Positions 44,484 through 54,051 of a stretch of DNA of 64,000 bases are shown here, one piece after another. Position 1 is the stretch's first letter. Every line of letters starts with the position of its first letter. The stretch is from the NCBI RefSeq assembly GCF_018383905.1, contig NZ_JAGYWA010000004.1:599201-663200 (forward strand). The letters are read 5' to 3'. This DNA is from Flavobacterium branchiicola (lineage in GTDB: Bacteria; Bacteroidota; Bacteroidia; Flavobacteriales; Flavobacteriaceae). The translations under genes and the position numbers were made by a program. The notes beneath the pieces were generated by a model. The model made no database searches, had not been told where the DNA came from, and worked only from the letters and a program-made list of their open reading frames with translations.

Positions 44484-47400
44484 ATGAAAAAAATTTTCTT
44501 AATCTTTATGATTGTTTTTACTGCGCAGGTTTCGCTTGCTCAGGTAAAGAATGTTAAAGGTGTGATTACAGGTTCTGATGGGATGCCGTTGCCAGGCGCA
44601 TCTGTTGCGGTACAAGGAAGTCAAAAAGGGGCTAGTACTGATTTTGACGGATTGTTCACAATCGAGGCACAAAAAGGACAAACATTGGTTTTCTCTTATG
44701 TAGGTCTTGAGTCACAATCTATAGTTGTAGGAGATGCTACTACAATTAATGTAAAAATGATTCCGGCAGCATCTAATGCATTAAATGAAGTTGTTGTAAC
44801 TTCTTTAGGTCTTAAAAGATCAAAAAAGACGCTTACTTATGCTGCGCAAGAAGTAAAAGGTGAAGAGGTAACAAGAGTTAAAGATGCCAACTTAATGAAT
44901 AGTTTATCTGGAAAAGTTGCAGGTTTAATTGTTGGAAAAAGTTCTGCTGGAGCTGGTGGTGCAGTAAAAGTAACTATTCGTGGTAACTCATCTGCTACAA
45001 ACAATCAGCCATTATATGTTGTTGACGGAATTCCGTTATTAAACTCTACTTCTGCTATGGCAAACCAGGTTTTTGGTGATACAGCCGGAGGTAACAGAGA
45101 TGGTGGAGATGCAATCTCAATGATGAATCCAGATGATATTGAATCTATGACAGTACTTAAAGGAGCTTCTGCTTCTGCGTTATATGGTTCTCAGGGAGCA
45201 AATGGTGTTATCTTAATAACAACTAAAAAAGGTAAAGAAGGAAAAGTAACAGCTAATTATAATGCAAGTGTATTTGTAGATAATGTAGTTTCTTTACCGG
45301 AATTTCAAACTAATTATGGTGCAGATGGCGCATCTGATAAATCTTGGGGAGCAGCAAAAAATTCTCCTGATCATGTTAAAGGTTTTTATAATACTGGGGT
45401 AACAATGATTAACTCTGTCTCAATAAATGGTGGTAATGAGAAAGCAACAACTAGCCTTACTTACGCAAACACTAACGTTGATGGAGTAATACCAACAAAC
45501 GAGTTTAAGAAAAATAATATTGCACTTCGTCAAAGTGTTAAATTGTTTGATGATAAAGTAACTGTTGATGCTTCATTATCTTATGCTGAACAAAAGATCA
45601 ATAATAAGCCAACAAATGGATTATATTTTAACCCATTAACAGGAGTTTATTTGTTTCCAAGAGGTAACGATTTTAATGATTACTACAAGAATTATGAAGT
45701 GTTTGATCCTTCTAGAAACTTAATGACTCAAAGATGGCCATCAGCGACTTCAGATATTATTCAAAATCCAGGCTGGATTTTAAACAGAAACGCTTCTATC
45801 GATAAAAATCAATCATTAATTACTTCTGCTGCTATTACATATAAAGCAAACAACTGGTTAAATGTAAAAGCCAGAGGAGGTTATAACAGATTGTATAATA
45901 CATTTGATAAAAGAATGTATGCAGGAACAAATGAAACATTGGCTCCGTCTACAGGTAGATACATCTATTCAGATAGTGAAAGTTATCAGTTATATGGTGA
46001 TTTAATCGCTACTATTAATACAAAATTCAACGATGATTTCTCATTCAGTGCTACGGTTGGTACGAGTTTAACAAAATCTACAATTAATGATGCTTTTGTA
46101 AGTGATTCAGGTCAAAAAAATGGCCTAGTAAATGCAAACTGGTTTAATACTGGTAACTTTGTATCTGCTGAAAGAAATGCACACACAATTGGTGGTAAAA
46201 AAGAAGTTCAGTCTGTTTTTGCAAGTGCAACTATTGGTTATAAAGATATGGTTTATCTTGATGTAACAGGAAGAAATGACTGGTCATCAACATTGGTTAA
46301 TACAGATAATTTAAGCTTCTTTTATCCTTCTGTAGGTTTGTCAGCTATTTTAAGTCAAATGGTAACATTCCCAGAGGCAATAAGTTATGCAAAAGTAAGA
46401 GGTTCTTATGCTGAGGTTGGTAATGATGTTGCTCCTTTTTTAACTACACCAGTAAATACTTTGGTTGGTGGTATTGTGACAGCTCCAAATGTTGGTCCAA
46501 AACCAGGAACTTCTATAAAACCGGAAATGCAAAACTCTTACGAATTTGGTACAGAGTGGAGATTCTTGAATAATAGAATAGGATTTGATTTTACTTACTA
46601 CAGAAATGAAACTAAAAATCAATTAATTACTGCTCCGGCTCCAATTCCTAATACTACTGGATATCAAAACTATGCATTTAATGCTGGTAGTATCGAAAAT
46701 AAAGGTTTTGAGATTTCTGTAACTGCTAAAGCAATTGCAAATGATAACTTCTCTTGGGATCTAGGATTAAATTATGCTTCAAACAAAAATACAGTACTTG
46801 ATTTAGGTACAGGTGCAAATGGAGATGTTAGTACAGTTATCTTGACTAATGGAGATCCAAATAGTTACAGATATGTTATGAAACAAGGACAACCATTCGG
46901 GACAATTCAAGGGAAGAATATTTTGAGAAATGAACAAGGTCAAATGCTACTTGCTGGTACTGGAGCTGCAGCTGTAGCTCAAAAAACGGACTGGGTAGAC
47001 ATGGGAAGTTCAAACCCTGATTTCATGTTAGGTTTTTCAAACTCTTTCAAATACAAAAAATTAACTTTAAATGTACTTATTGATGGTAGATTTGGTGGTA
47101 ATGTAATGAGTTTAACTGAGGCTATGATGGATTCTTATGGTGTATCTAAAGCGTCAGGTGATGCAAGAGATGCTGGAGGAGTTAAAGTAAACGCAATTGA
47201 TGATAAAGGAAATCCGGTAACTGTAATGACTGCAGAAAAGTACTACGGTTCAGTTGGAGATAGAGCTGGTGCTACTGGAGAGTATATGTACAAAGCAACA
47301 AATGTTAAATTAGGTGAGCTTTCATTAGGATATACTTTCGACTTCAGTAAAGAAACAATCTTTAAATCAGTGAATCTTGCACTTGTTGGTAAAAACTTAT

Positions 47401-47531
47401 TTTTCTTCTACAAAGATGCTCCGTTTGATCCAAACGTAACATTAAGTTCTGGAGAAGGATTACAAGGTGTTGATATTTTTGGTGCTCCATCAACAAGAAG
47501 TATTGGTGTTAATTTAAATTTAACTTTCTAA
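44484..47531 (+). CDS. SusC/RagA-family TonB-linked outer membrane protein 2
   Basis: A 1015-aa paralogue of the first SusC. It has a signal peptide [20 protein letters not shown], a regulatory-like domain ([23 protein letters not shown]), TonB-box region [22 protein letters not shown] and a plug with [24 protein letters not shown], ending in a barrel with terminal Phe (GVNLNLTF). It is followed by its SusD partner. Presence of two different pairs in one locus suggests different oligomer lengths or forms are taken up. Which pair binds which is unknown. Confidence 0.95.
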   Translation: MKKIFLIFMIVFTAQVSLAQVKNVKGVITGSDGMPLPGASVAVQGSQKGASTDFDGLFTIEAQKGQTLVFSYVGLESQSIVVGDATTINVKMIPAASNALNEVVVTSLGLKRSKKTLTYAAQEVKGEEVTRVKDANLMNSLSGKVAGLIVGKSSAGAGGAVKVTIRGNSSATNNQPLYVVDGIPLLNSTSAMANQVFGDTAGGNRDGGDAISMMNPDDIESMTVLKGASASALYGSQGANGVILITTKKGKEGKVTANYNASVFVDNVVSLPEFQTNYGADGASDKSWGAAKNSPDHVKGFYNTGVTMINSVSINGGNEKATTSLTYANTNVDGVIPTNEFKKNNIALRQSVKLFDDKVTVDASLSYAEQKINNKPTNGLYFNPLTGVYLFPRGNDFNDYYKNYEVFDPSRNLMTQRWPSATSDIIQNPGWILNRNASIDKNQSLITSAAITYKANNWLNVKARGGYNRLYNTFDKRMYAGTNETLAPSTGRYIYSDSESYQLYGDLIATINTKFNDDFSFSATVGTSLTKSTINDAFVSDSGQKNGLVNANWFNTGNFVSAERNAHTIGGKKEVQSVFASATIGYKDMVYLDVTGRNDWSSTLVNTDNLSFFYPSVGLSAILSQMVTFPEAISYAKVRGSYAEVGNDVAPFLTTPVNTLVGGIVTAPNVGPKPGTSIKPEMQNSYEFGTEWRFLNNRIGFDFTYYRNETKNQLITAPAPIPNTTGYQNYAFNAGSIENKGFEISVTAKAIANDNFSWDLGLNYASNKNTVLDLGTGANGDVSTVILTNGDPNSYRYVMKQGQPFGTIQGKNILRNEQGQMLLAGTGAAAVAQKTDWVDMGSSNPDFMLGFSNSFKYKKLTLNVLIDGRFGGNVMSLTEAMMDSYGVSKASGDARDAGGVKVNAIDDKGNPVTVMTAEKYYGSVGDRAGATGEYMYKATNVKLGELSLGYTFDFSKETIFKSVNLALVGKNLFFFYKDAPFDPNVTLSSGEGLQGVDIFGAPSTRSIGVNLNLTF

Positions 47532-47687
47532 ATAATATAATAAAAGGACAAAACCTTTTGGTTGTTGTAAGAGAATCTTGTTTGTTGATTGAATGTAGAA
47601 AAATGTAAAACAACAAACAATTTAGCCCTAAATGGGTTGGCTTATAAATCAATAAAAATGATTTTAATTAACGATAAAAATTCACAG

Positions 47688-49298
47688 ATGAAAAATAAAT
47701 TATTAATATTTGGTTCAGCTTTAGCTCTTGCATTTGCCAGCTGTACAAGTAACTTTGAGGATATAAATACTAACGAGACTGGTTTTAGTAACGGTCAGAT
47801 AGAACAGGATTTTAATCAGGTAAAGGCGCCTCTTAAAACAATGCAAAGAGGAATGTATATCCTGGTTGCAGATGATTGGCAGGGAGATATTCAGTTTAAC
47901 TTAAATGCAGATATCTTTTCGGGATATATGGGGACGCCTCATGATTTTGAAGGTAATGCAAACAACTCTACCTATGCTTTACTAGATGGTTGGAATGGTG
48001 CTGAATGGGTTCAGAAGTATCAAAGAGAAATGGTAAATGCTTATAATCTTGAGAAATTAACAAAAGAAAAATATCCTCAGTTTTATGCCTGGTCTTTAAT
48101 CTTAAAAGTATATGCAATGCATAAAACAACTGATTATTACGGACCAATTGTATATTCCGGTTTTGGAAACCCTGACGGAACAACTCCTTACGATTCTCAA
48201 AAAGCAGTTTATGATCAATTTTTTGTTGAATTAAAAACAGCTGTAGATATTTTAAATACTAAAATTGCTGCAGAACTTGCTGCAGATCCAGATAAGAAAG
48301 CTGAAAACGTAACTTTCTTCACAGATATTAATGATCCAACAGATGGTACTACAGCTAAAGGTAAAGTATTGAATTGGTTAAAATTTGCTAACTCTTTACG
48401 TTTGCGTTTAGCAATGCGAATTTCTAACGTAGACCCGGCTAAAGCAAAAGCAGAAGGTGAAGCAGCTCTTGCAGGTTATGGTGTAATTACAACAAATCTT
48501 GAGAATATGGCTTATTTAGCTGAACACCCTGTTAAAACTTATACAGGTCCTTGGGCAGATATCAACGCAGGTGGAGCAATTACTTCTATTATGAATGGTT
48601 ATAATGATCCAAGAAGAGCAACTTTCTTTCACACAGGTACCGGAGGTATTTACCAAGGTATTAGAATGGGATCTATTGTTGATGCCGATTATAGAACAGC
48701 TAAAGCAGATTTATTCTCTAAAGTTGGACCTATTGTAGAAAATGACATGATTCCTTGGTTTAATGCATCTGAATCTCACTTCCTGAAAGCTGAAGCAGCA
48801 TTAAAGGGATGGAATGTTGGTGGATCTGCTCAATCATTTTATGAGTCAGGAATTGCAACTTCATTTGCACAACTTGGTGCAGGAAGCGCATCAACTTATA
48901 CTAATGATGATGTTGCATTACCAGCTGCTTTTACAGACCCATTAAATGCTACAAATAATATTGCTGCACAAAATTTGGTAACAGTAAAATGGTCTGATGC
49001 TGCGTCTAACGAAGTGAAATTGCAAAAAATTATTACTCAAAAATGGATTGCTATTTTCCCTGACGGACAAGAAGCGTGGGCTGAAACAAGAAGAACTGGA
49101 TATCCAAAATTATTTTTACCTGCAAATAACTTCTCTGGAGGAAAAATTCCAGATGGTACATTTGTTAGAAGATTGAATTTCTATGTAAATGAGAAAACTT
49201 CAAACCCAGCAGGCTATGCACAAGGTGTGAGTCTTTTAGGAGGAGTTGATACTGGAGCAACAAGACTTTGGTGGGATACTGGAGTTAATAAATTCTAA
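47688..49298 (+). CDS. SusD/RagB-family surface lipoprotein 2
   Basis: A 536-aa lipoprotein with signal MKNKLLIFGSALALAFASCT (Cys19, lipobox FASC), a SusD-type helical core and the family-like ending LLGGVDTGATRLWWDTGVNKF. The ATG at 47688 starts the lipoprotein signal. An upstream frame to 47589 is rejected because it has no such signal. It lies 156 bp after susC2 and is separated from nagB by a hairpin at 49337-49372, which could reduce read-through. Confidence 0.93.
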   Translation: MKNKLLIFGSALALAFASCTSNFEDINTNETGFSNGQIEQDFNQVKAPLKTMQRGMYILVADDWQGDIQFNLNADIFSGYMGTPHDFEGNANNSTYALLDGWNGAEWVQKYQREMVNAYNLEKLTKEKYPQFYAWSLILKVYAMHKTTDYYGPIVYSGFGNPDGTTPYDSQKAVYDQFFVELKTAVDILNTKIAAELAADPDKKAENVTFFTDINDPTDGTTAKGKVLNWLKFANSLRLRLAMRISNVDPAKAKAEGEAALAGYGVITTNLENMAYLAEHPVKTYTGPWADINAGGAITSIMNGYNDPRRATFFHTGTGGIYQGIRMGSIVDADYRTAKADLFSKVGPIVENDMIPWFNASESHFLKAEAALKGWNVGGSAQSFYESGIATSFAQLGAGSASTYTNDDVALPAAFTDPLNATNNIAAQNLVTVKWSDAASNEVKLQKIITQKWIAIFPDGQEAWAETRRTGYPKLFLPANNFSGGKIPDGTFVRRLNFYVNEKTSNPAGYAQGVSLLGGVDTGATRLWWDTGVNKF

Positions 49299-49336
49299 TA
49301 ATAGAGAGATTACAAGAATATTTAAGTTTGGTTAGT

Positions 49337-49372
49337 AAATGGTATAAGCAGTGCAAATTGCTTATACCATTT
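49337..49372 (+). promoter_or_regulatory. Intercistronic hairpin between susD2 and nagB
   Basis: A perfect 14-bp stem, AAATGGTATAAGCA with TGCTTATACCATTT, around an 8-nt loop. It is followed by only TTT or T-A sequence, so it may be a weak terminator or an mRNA-stabilising stem rather than a full terminator. Confidence 0.55.
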
Positions 49373-49412
49373 TAAAAAACCAAAATTGTACATACCAAAA
49401 AACCAAAAAGAA

Positions 49413-51350
49413 ATGAAAAGTGCTTTAGAAATAAAACCTGATATTAGTTATAAGAGCGCTGGAAAATTTGAAGAGACCAGATTTGAAAAAATTCATAATG
49501 AAATCTTTAAAAATTCTGCCGAAGCTTCAGTAATTGTAGCACAGGAAATTGCGCAATTGATCAGATCTAAACAAGAGAAAAACAAATCTTGCGTATTAGG
49601 TTTAGCAACGGGTTCTTCACCAATAAAAGTATATGCAGAATTAGTTAGAATGCACAAAGAAGAAGGGTTGAGCTTTAGCAATGTAATTACTTTTAATTTG
49701 GATGAATATTATCCAATGTCAAAAGAAAACAATCAGAGCTATCATTATTTCATGCATCAGCATCTTTTTAATCACATTGATATTAAACCTGAAAACGTTA
49801 ATATTCCTGATGGTACAGTTTCTATTGATGAATTGAATCAATATTGTATCGATTACGAAATGAATATTAAAAGTGCAGGAGGATTAGATTTTCAGTTATT
49901 AGGAATCGGTCGTACAGGTCACGTAGGTTTCAACGAACCTGGATCGCACATTAACTCAGGTACTCGCATTATTACTCTAGATCATATTACAAGAGTAGAT
50001 GCTTCATCAGATTTTAATGGTATAGACAACGTTCCTAAAAGAGCCATTACAATGGGAGTTTCTACCATTATGAGATCCAAAAGGATTGTATTGATGGCAT
50101 GGGGACAAAACAAAGCAGAAATTATTAAAAGAACCGTTCAGGGAGATATAAGCTCAGAAGTTCCCGCAACATTTTTACAAAATCATCCTAATGCAACTTT
50201 TGTTTTAGACCAGTCTGCAGCGTCAGAATTAACACGTTTTAAAACACCTTGGTTAGTAGGAGAATGCATTTGGACACAAGAATTAAAAAGTAAAGCGATT
50301 GTTTGGTTGTGCCAAAAAACAAAACAAGCGATATTAAAATTAACAGACAGAGATTACAACAACAATGGAATGTCTGATCTTTTGGCACAAGAAGGTTCTG
50401 CCTATGATTTGAATATTAATATGTTCAACGTATTGCAGCATACCATTACAGGATGGCCGGGTGGAAAACCAAACACTGACGATTCGCATCGTCCGGAAAG
50501 AGCCAATCCTGCTAAAAAAAGAATCATTCTTTTTAGTCCGCACCCAGATGATGATGTTATCTCTATGGGAGGAACTTTTTCAAAATTGATAAAACAAGGG
50601 CACGATGTACATGTAGTATATCAGACCTCCGGAAATATAGCAGTTACAGATGATGAGGCATTAAAATTTGCAGAAGTAAGCAACGATTTTGTTGGCGAAG
50701 CTGTGGCAGATATTAACTTCAAATCAGTAATTAAATTCTTAAACAATAAATCAGGAAACCAGATTGATTCTTTAGAAGTTCGAAAATTAAAAGGACTTAT
50801 CAGAAGAAGAGAATCTTATGCGGCGACCCGATACATTGGATTAACAGATGAAAAAACACATTTTTTAGATCTTCCGTTTTATGAAACCGGACAGGTGAAG
50901 AAAAATCCTTTAGGACCGGAAGATATTGCAATTGTAAAAGATATTATTGCTAAAATAAAACCACATCAGGTATTTGCAGCAGGAGATCTTGCAGATCCGC
51001 ACGGAACACATGAAGTTTGTCTGAATGCAATTTTCGCAGCAATGGGAGAATTGAAGCATGAAAAATACATGGATGACTGTTGGTTGTGGCTGTACCGTGG
51101 AGCATGGCAGGAATGGGATATTAATGAAATTGATATGGCAGTGCCGCTTTCTCCATCAGAAGTATTACTAAAACGTCATGCAATTTTATACCACCAGTCT
51201 CAAAAAGACAGAGTGATGTTTCAAGGAAATGATTCAAGAGAATTTTGGGTACGTGCAGAAGACCGAAATAAAAATACTGCAATTCTGTATGATGAATTAG
51301 GTCTTGCAGAATACGAAGCAATCGAAGCCTTTAAACGTTTTGATTACTAA
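49413..51350 (+). CDS. nagB: Glucosamine-6-phosphate deaminase fused to a PIG-L/LmbE deacetylase domain
   Basis: A 645-aa two-domain protein. The N-terminal part (to about 300) is NagB, with LGLATGSSPIKVY, TFNLDEYYPM and LGIGRTGHVGFNEPGS. It isomerises and deaminates glucosamine-6-phosphate to fructose-6-phosphate and ammonia. The C-terminal part is PIG-L/LmbE-type, with the zinc motif HPDDD at residues 377-381 and GDLADPHGTHEVC. No separate nagA is in the locus, so the second domain may provide the deacetylation step. This domain pairing is common in Bacteroidetes. The ATG at 49413 is preferred over a TTG at 49386. Confidence 0.92.
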   Translation: MKSALEIKPDISYKSAGKFEETRFEKIHNEIFKNSAEASVIVAQEIAQLIRSKQEKNKSCVLGLATGSSPIKVYAELVRMHKEEGLSFSNVITFNLDEYYPMSKENNQSYHYFMHQHLFNHIDIKPENVNIPDGTVSIDELNQYCIDYEMNIKSAGGLDFQLLGIGRTGHVGFNEPGSHINSGTRIITLDHITRVDASSDFNGIDNVPKRAITMGVSTIMRSKRIVLMAWGQNKAEIIKRTVQGDISSEVPATFLQNHPNATFVLDQSAASELTRFKTPWLVGECIWTQELKSKAIVWLCQKTKQAILKLTDRDYNNNGMSDLLAQEGSAYDLNINMFNVLQHTITGWPGGKPNTDDSHRPERANPAKKRIILFSPHPDDDVISMGGTFSKLIKQGHDVHVVYQTSGNIAVTDDEALKFAEVSNDFVGEAVADINFKSVIKFLNNKSGNQIDSLEVRKLKGLIRRRESYAATRYIGLTDEKTHFLDLPFYETGQVKKNPLGPEDIAIVKDIIAKIKPHQVFAAGDLADPHGTHEVCLNAIFAAMGELKHEKYMDDCWLWLYRGAWQEWDINEIDMAVPLSPSEVLLKRHAILYHQSQKDRVMFQGNDSREFWVRAEDRNKNTAILYDELGLAEYEAIEAFKRFDY

Positions 51351-51502
51351 AATAATTTTATGATTCGGGGTTAGAGGCGAATCATATGCAAAATTCAGAT
51401 TGATTTATAGCGATTAGTGAGGAATCACTAGAGATCATTCTGAGTTTCTTTTATCTATTTATTAATGTTGTCTCAGGATAACATCATTACAAAAAAACTA
51501 AA

Positions 51503-53569
51503 ATGAAATATTTATTTGTCCTACTATTAGCGGGTTTAACATCTAATGCTCAAATTCAAAAAGAGCAATTAAATCTTATGCCGTGGCCTCAAAGTGTTGT
51601 TTTAAACGATGGGAATTTTGCTTTAACCAAAAATTTTAAAGTTAACATTACCGGAAACCCAAATCCAAGAATTTATGGAGGAGTAACTCGTTTTTTACGT
51701 CGCTTAGATGGCAGGACAGGTATATTTTTTGAACAAGGTTTTATCGAAAAATTAAATGAAGTACCAACAGCAGAACTTCAGATTAACTGTACTAAAAGCG
51801 GAAAAATTGGTCTATATGAAGATGAAAGTTATCATTTAGATATTAAACAAAACAAAATTACAATAAATGCAACGAGCGATTTAGGGGCTTTACACGGTCT
51901 TGAAACCTTATTGCAAATGTTGCAGAATAACAATACATCATTTTATTTTCCGGTTTCTCAAATTTCAGATTTTCCAAGATTTACCTGGAGAGGTTTAATG
52001 ATTGATGCTTCAAGACATTTTCAGCCAATTGATGTTATCAAAAGAAACATTGACGGACTGTCAGCAATGAAAATGAATGTTTTTCACTGGCATTTAGTAG
52101 ATGATCAGGGATGGAGAATTGAAATGAAAAAGCATCCGAAGCTAATCCAATTAGCGTCTGATGGAATGTATTATACACAAGAGGAAATTAAAAATATCGT
52201 AAAATATGCCGATGAGCGCGGTATTTTAATAGTTCCCGAAATAGATGTTCCTGGTCACGGTTCGGCAATACTTACAGCATATCCGGAAATCGGAAGTAAA
52301 GTAATTACATTGACTGGAGGAACTTCCGAAAAAAATATTCAGGGTACAGCAATATCTACCTATGGAATTGAAAGAAATGCAGGTATTTTTTCGCCAACAT
52401 TAGATCCTTCAAATCCTAAAACATATCAATTGCTAAGCGAAATTTTTGATGAGGTTTGTCCATTATTTACCGGAGCTTATTTCCATATTGGTGGAGATGA
52501 AAACGAAGGAAAAGACTGGGATGCAAATCCAAAAATTCAGGAGTTTAAAAAGAAAAATAATTTAACTACAAACCACGAATTGCAGACTTATTTTACGATG
52601 CAATTGGTGCCGATGCTTAAAAAACACGGAAAACAATTAATGGGATGGGAAGAGATTTTGACAAAAAACATGTCAAAAGATGCTATTATCCATTCATGGA
52701 GAGGACCAAATGAAGGAGTTGTTGCAGGACAATCGTTGGTTGATGCAGTGAAAAAAGGGTATAAAACAGTACTGTCAAACGGTTATTATATTGATTTAAT
52801 GTATCCGGTTGAAAGTCATTATTTAAATGACCCAATGCCAAAAGGAGCTACTTTATCAGCTGAAGAAAAGGCTAGAATTTTAGGCGGAGAAGCTACAATG
52901 TGGACAGAGCTTGCATCATCAACAACGATAGATTCAAGAGTTTGGCCAAGAACCGCTGCAATTGCAGAAAGACTTTGGTCGGCAGAAGATATTACTGATA
53001 TTGCCAGTATGCGTAAACGTATGGATTATAATTCATTCAGATTGGAGGAATTGGGATTAACACATATTCGTAATAAAGCAGTGATTTTAAGAAATATTGC
53101 AAATAACCAAAAGATTAATGCCTTAGAAGAATTTTCAAATGTTTGCGAACCATTAAAAGGATATACGCGTAACAAAGGCGGAACAGAATATCAAATGTAT
53201 TCTCCATTAACACTTTTTGCTGATGCCTGCGGACCAGATGCAAAAGATGCACTTGCTTTTGATGATGCAGTAGCACAATATTTAAGCAGTAAAACGCCGG
53301 AAAATAAAGCTAAAGTAGCAGCATTTTTCAATAAGTGGATTGCTTTAAATAAAGAATTAAATGAATTAAGTGCAAATGCACCGCTTGTACAGCCAGTTCT
53401 TCCATTAGCAAAAAAAATAAGTAATGCATCAGAACAAATGCTACTGGTTTTAGACAATAAAACAACTTTAAAAGTTGATGATTTGAAAAACTTAATTGAA
53501 GAATGCAATACAAAAGAGCATGCAGATGTTGAGTTGGCAGTTTATAAAAGCCTGAAAAAACTATTATAA
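51503..53569 (+). CDS. GH20 beta-N-acetylhexosaminidase
   Basis: A 688-aa secreted enzyme (signal MKYLFVLLLAGLTSNAQ) that removes terminal GlcNAc from chitobiose and chitin oligomers. A GH20b-type N-terminal domain precedes the catalytic barrel, with FTWRGLMIDASRHFQPIDVI, FHWHLVDDQGWRIEMKKHPKL and the catalytic pair DE in HIGGDENEG (Asp332, Glu333). EATMWTEL follows, with a helical C-terminus. It lies 152 bp after nagB and in the same direction. A terminator follows at 53629, separating it from chiA. Confidence 0.95.
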   Translation: MKYLFVLLLAGLTSNAQIQKEQLNLMPWPQSVVLNDGNFALTKNFKVNITGNPNPRIYGGVTRFLRRLDGRTGIFFEQGFIEKLNEVPTAELQINCTKSGKIGLYEDESYHLDIKQNKITINATSDLGALHGLETLLQMLQNNNTSFYFPVSQISDFPRFTWRGLMIDASRHFQPIDVIKRNIDGLSAMKMNVFHWHLVDDQGWRIEMKKHPKLIQLASDGMYYTQEEIKNIVKYADERGILIVPEIDVPGHGSAILTAYPEIGSKVITLTGGTSEKNIQGTAISTYGIERNAGIFSPTLDPSNPKTYQLLSEIFDEVCPLFTGAYFHIGGDENEGKDWDANPKIQEFKKKNNLTTNHELQTYFTMQLVPMLKKHGKQLMGWEEILTKNMSKDAIIHSWRGPNEGVVAGQSLVDAVKKGYKTVLSNGYYIDLMYPVESHYLNDPMPKGATLSAEEKARILGGEATMWTELASSTTIDSRVWPRTAAIAERLWSAEDITDIASMRKRMDYNSFRLEELGLTHIRNKAVILRNIANNQKINALEEFSNVCEPLKGYTRNKGGTEYQMYSPLTLFADACGPDAKDALAFDDAVAQYLSSKTPENKAKVAAFFNKWIALNKELNELSANAPLVQPVLPLAKKISNASEQMLLVLDNKTTLKVDDLKNLIEECNTKEHADVELAVYKSLKKLL

Positions 53570-53628
53570 AATTTGGTTTGAGTTAGTGATGTTTAGTAAG
53601 TTTTGTGATTAGATTATCTGAATTTAAT

Positions 53629-53664
53629 TTATCTCTACCAGAGTTTTTTGGTAGAGATAATTTT
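53629..53664 (+). terminator. Terminator after the GH20 gene
   Basis: TTATCTCTACC pairs with GGTAGAGATAA across a T-rich loop, followed by TTTTAAC. It begins 60 nt after the stop. Confidence 0.7.
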
Positions 53665-53772
53665 AACAAAACACAAAAAAAATCAAACCCGATTTTAAAA
53701 GAAAAAATAATTTTAGAACACAAATAACCATAGTAATAACCCTTTAAAACCAAATAGAAAGAATAAAAAAAC

Positions 53773-53859
53773 ATGACAAAAAAAGTATTTAAGATTGATG
53801 AGTTATCCCCAAATTTATCTGCTTGCGTATTTTATATTAATTTTTTGAAAAAATTATAA
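53773..53859 (+). CDS. Possible 28-aa ORF (weak)
   Basis: ATG to TAA encoding MTKKVFKIDELSPNLSACVFY and seven further residues. It lies between a terminator and the chiA leader. It shows no recognised similarity and could be chance. Confidence 0.15.
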   Translation: MTKKVFKIDELSPNLSACVFYINFLKKL

Positions 53860-54051
53860 ATAAATATTTAACCAAGACTATTTGCTATTGATTATGACTA
53901 GTTAGTAATAGTAATATTTATCTATAGAATGTAATTTGAGTTTATTTCCAGTCGATTGCAGACTTCCAATTTGCGATTGAGCGAAACCCGGTTGCTTTTT
54001 TAGCAGCTGTGGCCCAATTATTTATTTTCTATTAACCAATATTTATTAATT

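Larger units (their letters stand above)
53570..54051. other. 482-bp intergenic leader before chiA
   Basis: Holds the terminator at 53629 and a possible 28-codon ORF at 53773-53859. It then has about 190 bp of AT-rich leader to chiA. The shared 31-nt motif is not present in a convincing form, so chiA appears to have its own control. Confidence 0.6.

Noticed and set aside
53845..53927. Chitin-locus operator before chiA
   Set aside because: TTGAAAAAATTATAAAT resembles the first part of the shared motif but lacks the TGTCGTT core, and no TAnnTTTA box lies at 44 nt.
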